NCBI GenBank assembly: GCA_023678885.1
Contig: CM043009.1
Location: forward strand, 14,377,117 to 14,441,116
From: Pogostemon cablin
Lineage: Eukaryota; Streptophyta; Magnoliopsida; Lamiales; Lamiaceae
Length of the DNA stretch: 64,000 nucleotides
Direction: 5' to 3'
Shown: positions 56,279 through 64,000 of the stretch, in pieces
How positions within the stretch are numbered: position 1 is the first letter of the stretch
How the letters are laid out: each line of letters opens with the position of its first letter
The notes under the pieces: model-generated
What the model saw: only the letters and a program-made list of their open reading frames with translations
The model's database searches: none
Told to the model about the DNA's origin: nothing
Made by a program: the position numbers and the translations under genes

Positions 56279-56662
56279 ATGGTTGCAACCAAGTTTGATA
56301 TTGAGAGGTTTACGGAGAAATCTGGCTTCTGTTTGTGGAAGATCAAGATGAGAGCCATCTTGGTACAACAAGGATTGGCAGATGCCATCAAGGAGAAGCC
56401 TGCAACAACTGCAGAAGCTGCACAAACAGTCATAGAAGCCACTGCAGAAGCTGATACTCAAGAAAGAGCATTAAGTGCTATTGTATTATGTCTTGGTGAT
56501 AAGGCTTTGAGAGAACTACAGAGAGAGACATCTGCAAGAGCTGTATGGAAGAAACTTAAAGATCTATACATGTTAAAATCTCTTGCTAACCGTTTATACT
56601 TAAAGCAGAAACTATATTCCTTTAAGATGATTGAGGATAGATCAGTTTTAGTGCAGCTTGAT
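56279..56662 (+). pseudogene. Copia-B gag, N-terminal part
   Basis: The first 128 codons from the ATG at 56279 read KFDIERFTEKSGFCLWKIKM, then RAILVQQGL, ALREL and LYMLKSLANRLYLKQKLYSF, the UBN2-type gag of copia. A TAA at 56663 and another stop at about 56717 break it; the frame resumes with the ALPNSFESF block. The Copia-A gag counterpart lies outside the window. Confidence 0.88.
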
Positions 56663-56734
56663 TAATTCAATAAGGTGTTAGATGATCTAGAAAATGTTAA
56701 TGTTAAAATTAAAATATAAGATAAGGCCTCAATA

Positions 56735-57913
56735 TTGTTGTCAGCTCTTCCAAATTCCTTTGAAAGTTTCAAGGACACACTTCTGTTTGGAAATAGAGAA
56801 ACTATAATTCTTGATGAGGTTGAAATTGCTCTGAAGACAAAGGAGTTTCAGAAAGTTTCTGAAGAACAGGGATCATCTGGAGAGGAATTAATGATCAAGA
56901 GGAATGATCATGGTAATAAGAACAACAAGAAATGCAATTCTGATTCAAAGAAACAAGGAAACAAGACTGATCAGTCAAACTCAGATAAGGAAGGAAGGAA
57001 GTGTTTTCACTGCCATGAACCAGGCCATTATAAGAAGAACTGCTACAAGTTCAAAGCAGAAAAGAAAAGAAAAACAGATGCTGGTAAAGATGGACAACAA
57101 AGAGTGCAACCAAATCAGGTGGTAAATAATCATAATCAGACTACTGATTATCCGGAGGCACTGGTGGCTGGATCATCAAAAGGATCCATGGATTGGATCC
57201 TTGATTCAGGATGTACATTCCATATGTCTCCTATGAAGCAATGGTTTACTAATCTCAAGTTGCAGAATACTGGATCAGTATTGTTAGGGGATGATCCCAC
57301 ATGTCAGATCAGAGGTGCTGGATCCATCAGATTGAGGATGCATGATGGAGTTACCAGGATTCTGACAGGTGTGAGGTATATTCCAGTACTCAAGAGAAAC
57401 TTGATTTCTTTAGGTATCTTAGATGCTTCAGGTTATGAGTTTAGATCAAGGGGAGGGGTACTCATTATTGAGAAAGATGAGTATGAAATGATGAAAGGAA
57501 TCAGAAAAAATAGATTGTATATTCTTGATGGACACACAGTGGTTGGACAGAATCTTGTCTCAACTGGAGGTGATGAAATTCACTTATGGCATGAAAGACT
57601 AGCTCACATAAGTGAGAAAGGATTACAAGAATTGTCAAGACAGAATGTTATCAGTATCAGATCAACAGACAAGTTGGATCAGTGTGAGGATTGCATCTTT
57701 GGCAAAGCTAAGAGGCTGAAGTTTAGCATTGGTGAACATACAAGCAAATCCAGACTTGATTATATCCATTCAGATCTGTGGGGACGTGCAAGAACACTAA
57801 CAAAAGGTGGAGGCAAGTATTTCATCTCATTTATTGATGATTACAGTAGGAAGATATGGATATATATACTGAAATCTAAGGATGCAGCTTTCATTACTTC
57901 AAGAATTGGTTAA
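56735..57913 (+). pseudogene. Copia-B gag zinc knuckle, protease and integrase N-part
   Basis: In order: the end of gag (ALPNSFESFKDTLLFG), a CCHC zinc knuckle (CFHCHEPGHYKKNC), the protease with WILDSGCTFHMSP, the GAG-pre-integrase HERLAHISEKGLQEL, the integrase zinc finger CEDCIFGK and the start of the integrase core (HSDLWG, IDDYSRKIWIYIL). A frameshift near 57880 ends this 392-codon frame. Confidence 0.9.
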
Positions 57914-58600
57914 CTGAGGTAGAGAATAGTTGCAATAACAAGATTAAGATATTAAGAACTGATAATGGTCTTGAATATTGTTCTGATGAGTTCAATAAAT
58001 TTTGTAAGGAGAGGGGGATCATGAGACATAAGACAGTACCAGGTACACGACAACAAAATGGTGTTGCAGAGAGGTTAAACTAGACTTTACTTGAGAGAGT
58101 AAGGTGTATATTAAGTAGTTCTGGTCTTTCAAAAGACTTCTGGGAAGAGTTGGTTAGTACAACAACTTTTTTAATCAATAGGTGTCCATCAACACCTCTT
58201 AAACTCAAAACACCTCAGGAAGTATGGACTGGAAAAGCTGCTAATTATACTAGGCTCAGAGTTATTGGTTGTCTAGCTTATGCACATGTTAAACAAGATA
58301 AGATAGCTCCAAGAGCTATCAAGTGTGTCATGATTGGATATCCCAAAGGTGTTAAAGTTTACAAACTATGAAACATTGAAGGTAAGAAGTTTATGATAAG
58401 CTGGGATGTTACCTTTAATGAGGTTGTTATGCCATTGAAACCTTAAGATCAAAATAAGTATGAAGCTGAGCTTGTGGTGGAGCTTATGAACAAGATTCAG
58501 AAGGATCAGTTTAGAATTGAAGAAGAGATAGTGTAAGAAGGAACTGGTTCACCAACTGAAGATGATCAGATCACATCTAATACTGATGAGCTACTCAACA
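57914..58600 (+). pseudogene. Copia-B integrase C-part, several stops
   Basis: RTDNGLEYC (second catalytic Asp) and a TRQQNGVAERLN segment with the catalytic Glu are readable. They are followed by a TAG at 58082, the LRVIGCLAYAHVKQDK and CVMIGYPKGVKVYKL motifs, and stops at about 58369, 58444 and 58537. Confidence 0.85.
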
Positions 58601-58608
58601 ACTATCAG

Positions 58609-59471
58609 TTGGCAAGGGATAGACAGAGGAGGTCTATTAAGACTCCAGCTAGGTTTGCAGATGCTGATATTGTGTACTTTGCACTGTACTCTGCAGAGGA
58701 TATTGATTCATATGAACCAAGAAGCTATCAGGAAGCAACGAACAATAAGGATAGTGAAAAGTGGAGTGCTGCTATGCAAGAAGAGTTGCTTTCATTAGAG
58801 AAGAATCAGACCTGGAGAATTGTTCAGAGACCAAAGGATCAGAAGTTAATGAGCTGTAAATGGATTTACAAGAAAAAGGTCTCACCAGAAAGGACTGATG
58901 GTGTCAGGTTTAAAGCAAGATTAGTTGCCAGGGGATTTTCTCAAAGGGAAGGCATTGATTATACAGAGATATTCTCTCCAGTTGTGAAACATTATTCCAT
59001 TAGGATATTGTTAGCATTAGTTACTCAGTTTAATTTGGAATTGCATCAGATGGATGTGACTACAGTTTTCTTCATGGAAATTTGGAGGAGAAGATTTATA
59101 TGACAGTTCCAGAGGGAGTTTCAGTTCAAAACTCAACTATTAAGGCTTGTTTACTTCTGAAGTCACTATATGGATTGAAACAAAGTCCTAGGAGATGGTA
59201 TCTCAGATTTGATGAGTACATTCTCAAGTGTGGTTTTGAGAGAAGCAAGTTTGATAGTTGTGTGTACATCAAACAAGACAGTGAGTGGTATATTTTCTTG
59301 TTATTGTATGTTGATGACATCTTAATTGCTTGCAAGTCTATGGAAGGGATCATAGTTGTGAAGGAGATGTTGAAATCAGAGTTTGATATCAAGGATTTGG
59401 GTGAAGCTACTGTTATATTGGGAATGAAGATCAAGAGGGACATATCAGCTGGTTCTATAGTACTACATTAG
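58609..59471 (+). pseudogene. Copia-B reverse transcriptase, YVDD present
   Basis: Domain motifs in order: CKWIYKKK, LVARGFSQREGIDYTEIFSP, LHQMDVTTVF (frameshift near 59070), LYGLKQSPRRWYLRFDEY, LLLYVDDILIACKS and IKDLGEATVILGMKI, ending in TAG at 59469. The YVDD segment is the one missing from Copia-A. Confidence 0.9.
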
Positions 59472-59966
59472 AGTTTATACTTAGAGAAAGTTCTCAAGAG
59501 GTATAATATGGATCAAAGCAAAGCTGTTACTACTCCTGTGAAGCAAGGGTTGGGTCTGTCAACTCAGCAGTCAGCTAGAACAAGTAAAGAAGTATCAGAG
59601 ATGTAAAGGGTTCCTTATGCTAATGCAGTTGGCAGTCTCATGTATGCAATGGTGTGCTGCAGGCTAGACTTAGCTCATGCAATGAGTTTGGTGAGCATGT
59701 TTATAGGGAATCCAGGGAAAGATCACTGGGAAGCTGTTAAGTGGATTCAGAGATACATCAGAGACAACTTGACAATAGGTTTGCATTTTAATATGTTTAC
59801 TTTTAACATTGATTTTCTTGCAGGTTATGTAGATGCTGATTATGCTGCAAACTTAGACACAAGGAAGTCACTATCAGGCTATGTATTCTGCTTGTTTGGT
59901 ACAACTATAAGTTGGAGATCAACACATCAGTCAGTGGTTGTATTGTTTACAACTGAGGCTGAGTTT

Positions 59967-60479
59967 TGATGAGTGCTATTTTCACCTAAATTTTAATGTC
60001 TTTTTATATATATTTTCGTATTATTTTATCCGTATTTTATGTGTTATTTGATTGTATTTTGTGTTTTTATTGAAATGTGTGTGAATGAGCTTAAACCTAT
60101 GATTTTCACTTTTTATTGGATGCTAGATATGATAAGGAAGGCATAGGAAAAAGCGGATCTAAATTCGGAGTTGAAACGAGGGAGAACGGGCAAAAACGGA
60201 AGAAGTAAAACAGGGCGTGCACTTACATAGGCCGTGTACAGAACACGGCCCTGTAAGAAGTGACCGTGTGTGGACGCCAGAAGCACCAACTCGGCCATCC
60301 CTGTGGCCGAGTGCAGGACACGGACCGTGTGCAGAAACACGAGCCATGCACCAAGCACGGCCCTGTAAGAGAAGGCCGTGTGACAACGTCAGAAAACACA
60401 ACACGGCCATCCCTGTGGCCGTGTGCTGTGCACGAGCCGTGCGCTGTCCAGAACTCGCCGTTGACCAGAAGCCACAGCC
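59967..60479 (+). repeat. Truncated 5' LTR of the long-LTR element
   Basis: It matches the first 500 bp of the 3' LTR with frequent substitutions (for example GTGCTATTTTC against GTGATATTTTC), implying an old insertion. The last two-thirds of the LTR are missing. Confidence 0.88.
60210..60470. repeat. GC-rich array of ACACGG/CCGTGT words in the 5' LTR
   Basis: Words such as GGCCGTGT, ACACGGCC, CGGCCCTGTAAGA and GACCGTGTG recur in both orientations over about 260 bp, surrounded by AT-rich LTR. The 3' LTR has the same array at 62480-62790, extended by a CGGGCCGTGTTACAGCACAC segment. Confidence 0.88.
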
Positions 60480-62240
60480 ATAAGTCTTCTTGTAAAAATT
60501 TGTCAATTTTAAAATTTTTCTCATGAGTTTTGGTTGGATTTTGGTATGATTGGTTGTGTTGAAGTTCATGATTGTCCATATTTTTATGAAATTGTTGAGC
60601 TAATGGTGTTGTATGAGTTTTGAGTATGAATGAAGTGTAGTGGAAGCACAAATGGAGCTTGGAGCGAATGCTTTCCTTACCAAATACCTATTGAGGGAGT
60701 ACTCTACACCTTATCACTTTTAGTTGCTTGACATAATTTGATTTGGATTGATGTGATTTGCATGCTACTTCATTTGTTATGTTTTTGGGAGGTTTCCTTT
60801 TCAATAAGGTTGGTATGAATGTGAGCTTAAATGTCATGGATGATATAGAATGTGTGCTTTATTGTTAATGATGGTGATTTTTGTTTTTGCATGTTATGTG
60901 TTTTTGGTTGTTTATTATTTGTTGAGTCTTTATTTTATGTTTTGTGAGTTTTCTTATTTTTGTCTTGGTATGTTTGGTGGTTTGTTTAGGGAGGTTGTGA
61001 GTCATTTTTGAATATGAGTGATGATATATTGTGGTAGTAAGTGATGACAAGTTATGATTAAGAATCTCTACACTTTCGAATTGTGACATGTTTTACTTAA
61101 CTTGTTCAATTTTGAGATGAATGTGGTGTAATAAGTTTCTTAAGGTCCAATGCATAAGCTTGTGAGCATTTGAGCCTCAACCGTGCATACATGGTTTTTC
61201 CTTTATGAGTGGATCGATTGAGTTTGATAAGCTAGAACTTGCTCAAGGACTATAGGAACGAGCCCGATTGTGGAGATTAGTGAAATGATCTTAGGCCATC
61301 CTTGTTATTCATAGTCATTGCCATATATTTTCCTACCATGAACATCATCCCTAGTTAACCACTTTGAGCCTATAAGCCTTTTTATTGTGAATATATCACA
61401 TTACAAGCCTTGATTACCCTCTTAAACCTTATATATATACCCTTTGTGTGGGTGATTGAGGAGATGGTGGCTAGAAAGGTTTGATGAGGAAGAAAAAGAA
61501 GAAAAGGAAATGGTAAATAAATAAGAAAAAGGATGAAAAGAGCAAAATGAAGAATGCACATGCAACCTCAAAACAAGAAATATGAGCAAAGCAACAATAA
61601 TATGCTCAAGTACTTAAAAATCCAAAGAAGGAATCATGAATCATAAGAAGCTCAAGAAATCCAAGGAAAGTTGATGAGTAGAGCTTGTGAGTACCAAAGA
61701 CAAGAAAGGAAGAAAGAAAAGTGGAGAAGTTGAGGAAGTTGATCATCTATTCGATTACTTACACTTGTTTAGTCACTATTACCTATATTCTTCCTACCCT
61801 ACCAAAGAGCATATCATTACATCCTTAATTAAAGACCTTTTTGATCACTAATGGAAACTTTGGTGGTTTGTGATTGTAGTCCACGAGCAAGCTTATAGCG
61901 AGTCGAGTCAATCGATTAATGAGTGTTGATTTACCTCGAGTCAATCGATTAATGAGTGTTGATTTACCTTACTTTAAAGAGTGTTGAGAGACATTGATAT
62001 CCTATGTGAGGCTTGGACTAAAAAGGGACTATATTACACTTTTATTATCTTTAGATTGAACTTGTTAATTTTTCATGTTATGAGTTTAATGTTGTAGGAT
62101 GTCTTAGCATAGTTTGTAATTCTTATTATTATTAATGTGTTATTGCTTATGTCGTTTAGTCTTTTCCTAGGTGAAAATCTCACCCCTTGGTTTATCATTT
62201 TCGTTGTTCGGGGACGTACAACACTTTAAGTTTGGGGGTG
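60480..62240 (+). other. Non-coding interior of the long-LTR element
   Basis: No gag-pol domain can be read on either strand. The sequence has a loosely purine-rich stretch (61440-61740) of GAAGAAAAAG-type words and ends in the polypurine tract. It resembles the untranslated stretch before the 3' LTR of large plant gypsy elements. Confidence 0.7.
61903..61968. repeat. Tandem duplication of a 33-bp unit
   Basis: CGAGTCAATCGATTAATGAG, then TGTTGATTTACCT, occurs twice with no visible change beyond the last base. Confidence 0.9.
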
Positions 62241-63922
62241 TGATGAGTGATATTTTCACCTAGATTTTAGTGTCTTTTTATGTGTTTTCGTATTATTTTA
62301 TCCGTATTTTATGTGTTATTTGGTTGTATTTTGTGTTTTTATTTAAATGTGTGTGAATGAGCTTAAACCTATGATTTTTACTTTTTATTGGATGCTAGAT
62401 ATGATAAGGAAGGCATAGAAAAAACGGATCTAAATTCGGAGTTGAAACGAGGGAGAACGGGCAAAAACAGAAGAAGTAAAATAGGGCGTGCATTTACACG
62501 GGCCGTGTACGGAACACGGCCCTGTAAGAAGTGACCGTGTGCGGACGCCAGAAGCACCAACTCGGCCATCCCTGTGGCCGAGTGCAGGACACGGACCGTG
62601 TGCAGAAACACGGGCCGTGCACCAAGCACGGCCCTGTAAGAGAAGGCCGTGCGATAACGTCAGAAAACGCAACACGGCCACCCCTGTAGCCGTGTGCTGT
62701 GCACGAGCCGTGCACTGTCCAGAGCTCGCCGTTGACCAGAAGCCACAGACACGACTCGGGCCGTGTTACAGCACACGAGCCGTGTAGGTGTCAAAACTGC
62801 TGAAATTTCCAGAAACTTCTAGAAGCTTCCCAAGGAGTATAAATACCCATTTATTCAACAATTGACAGGAAGATCCAAAATTCCACCCTTCCACACACAC
62901 ATCACACACAATTCTCTCCATTTTACACCATCATCTTCATTCATTCACCATCCTTTGGATCTACCATCATCCAACCATCAAAATCATCATCCAATTGAAG
63001 AAAAGAAGCAAGGAAGAGAGGAAGATAACAAGGGAAGGAAGAAAATCACCATTGAAGTGACATCAAGGGAGTTTCCATTCATTTCTTGTATTAAACCTCA
63101 TAGTTTCATCATGTTTTGTAAGGATCTTAATGTCTATGTTCATTTCCTTATTAATATGGTAGGCTAATCTCCCTTGTGAGATTAGCAACATGAGAGTTGT
63201 TGGATAATTTTGGGGATTTGTGTATTCAAATTTATATGTTGATTGGATCTATGATTTTCTACCATTGATTATTAATTGCTTGAATTGTATTGATGATTTG
63301 TGTGTTTAGTTGTTCTAGATATGTGATTAGAATGAGAAATCAATTATATGCTTAGGATAATTAAGTGAATCATTTCATCAAACACTTCATGTGCATTATA
63401 GATTGTGAAGAGATTGAGAAGTCCTTCATAGTTTAGAACCCTTTGGTAGGACATGTGATTGGTTTGATCGAGAGATTGATTAATTGTGTGAAGGAACTCT
63501 CATTTAAGCTTAGTACCTAGTTGGAATTGTTTAAGTGAGAACCAATCCATTGAGCTATTTGATATTAATATCCTATCCATCTCGAGAAGGAGTTTAGGTG
63601 ATTTTAGTGTTGGCCCTTAGTCTTCAATCCATGATACATATGAATTTGATACATAATTCCTAGAATTACCACTTCTTGATTGTTGTTAATCTCACTTTTA
63701 ATCAATTTGGTAAACCACTTTTCATCCATCCATCTTGTTCGTTTGATCATTGCTTGTTCACTTGTATTGATTGATTTAATTTCTTGTTTGATCAACCTCC
63801 CTTTGATGATTAGTCTCTATAAAATTATAAGAAACGTGAGATCGCTTAAGCACTAGTGCCTACCTCCCTTGGGTTCGATAATTTCTTGAATTGGTCATTC
63901 TCCACTAAACTATGGCTAATCA
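62241..63922 (+). repeat. 3' LTR of the long-LTR element (1682 bp)
   Basis: It follows the polypurine tract, begins TGATGAGTGATATTTTCACC and ends ACTATGGCTAATCA at the target duplication. A TATA-like AGTATAAATACCC lies at 62836-62848, a likely promoter with transcription starting in the CA-rich stretch after it. The 3' half is related to the reverse-oriented LTR at 25637. Confidence 0.9.
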
Positions 63923-64000
63923 AGTTTATCTCACTTACAGAGGCAGTAAAAGAGGGCTTGTGGTTGCAGGAAATTTTGTCTGAGTTTGGGGTGTTACAAG

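Larger units (their letters stand above)
59967..63922 (+). mobile_element. Long-LTR retroelement without coding region (LARD-like, probably Gypsy-related)
   Basis: A perfect 5-bp duplication AGTTT flanks it (59962-59966 and 63923-63927). It starts TGATGAGTG and ends GGCTAATCA. A polypurine tract TTTGGGGGTG (62231-62240) precedes a complete 3' LTR (62241-63922). The 5' LTR is truncated at about 60479, where sequence passes directly into non-coding interior, so the primer site and all protein domains are lost. LTR length and polypurine tract recall Ty3/gypsy elements; no domain confirms this. Confidence 0.88.
55639..63999 (+). mobile_element. Copia-B, Ty1/copia element split by a long-LTR element
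   Basis: The 5' LTR, primer site, gag, protease, integrase, reverse transcriptase and RNase H are in copia order, and the RNase H end resumes after the inserted element (63928 to window edge). It belongs to the same family as Copia-A but is more complete, keeping gag with its zinc knuckle and the YVDD box. Several stops and frameshifts make it non-autonomous. The 3' LTR is outside the window. Confidence 0.93.
59472..63999 (+). pseudogene. Copia-B RNase H, split by a 4-kb insertion
   Basis: The left part reads GSLMYAMVCCRLDLAHAMS, then GYVDADYAANLDTRKSLSGY and HQSVVVLFTTEAEF (to 59966). The right part (63928-63999) reads ISLTEAVKEGLWLQEILSEF, the direct continuation. The RNase H frame therefore runs straight across one copy of the 5-bp duplication AGTTT, which fixes the insertion point exactly. 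Confidence 0.92.

Noticed and set aside
60113..60651. Several overlapping open frames on both strands with Cys/His/Arg-rich translations
   Set aside because: They come from the GC-rich ACACGG/CCGTGT array of the LTR; the same frames reappear at 62378-62787 in the other LTR.

Overview
The window is nuclear DNA from a flowering plant. Split genes with GT-AG introns, plant-specific families (F-box/PP2-B lectins, a berberine-bridge-like oxidase, a NAC domain, a chalcone-synthase fragment) and a dense load of plant transposons all point to a eudicot. An asterid is my guess from the overall flavour and is not proven. Most of the 64 kb is transposon-derived. Only two genes look intact: an aldo-keto reductase (20707-23102, five exons, 352 aa) and a berberine-bridge-enzyme-like FAD oxidase (49450-51889, two exons, 517 aa), both on the plus strand.

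Layout. 1-4509: the 3' part of a decayed Ty1/copia element (Copia-A) whose RNase H region is split by a hAT MITE. 4.5-20.7 kb: low-gene DNA with Stowaway, hAT and Mutator-like MITEs, two broken PP2-B genes (5868, 17774) and a TIR element carrying rearranged aspartic-protease sequence. 20.7-23.1 kb: the aldo-keto reductase. 23-31.6 kb: AT-rich DNA with a reverse-oriented LTR fragment and a Helitron-like element built of tandem units. 31.6-34.6 kb: a Stowaway MITE split by a gene-capturing Mutator-like element that holds a chalcone-synthase-like fragment, then a third PP2-B gene killed by two stop codons. 34.9-43.8 kb: a minus-strand copia element (Copia-C, LTRs about 1.39 kb) that landed in a Stowaway MITE and itself received an inverted solo LTR. 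44-48.4 kb: a MITE cluster and a nested TIR element carrying a NAC-domain fragment. 49.4-51.9 kb: the FAD oxidase. 54.2-64 kb: a three-level nest, in which a LINE end abuts Copia-B and Copia-B is split by a long-LTR element with a perfect 5-bp target duplication.

Nothing suggests that the two intact genes form a pathway; they are 26 kb apart. The main interest is in transposon biology: three unrelated TIR elements with captured gene pieces, two hAT MITEs with unusually dense terminal motif arrays, and a PP2-B family in which each of the three copies is broken in a different way. Element boundaries marked approximate come from reading inverted repeats and target duplications by eye. No database search was run.
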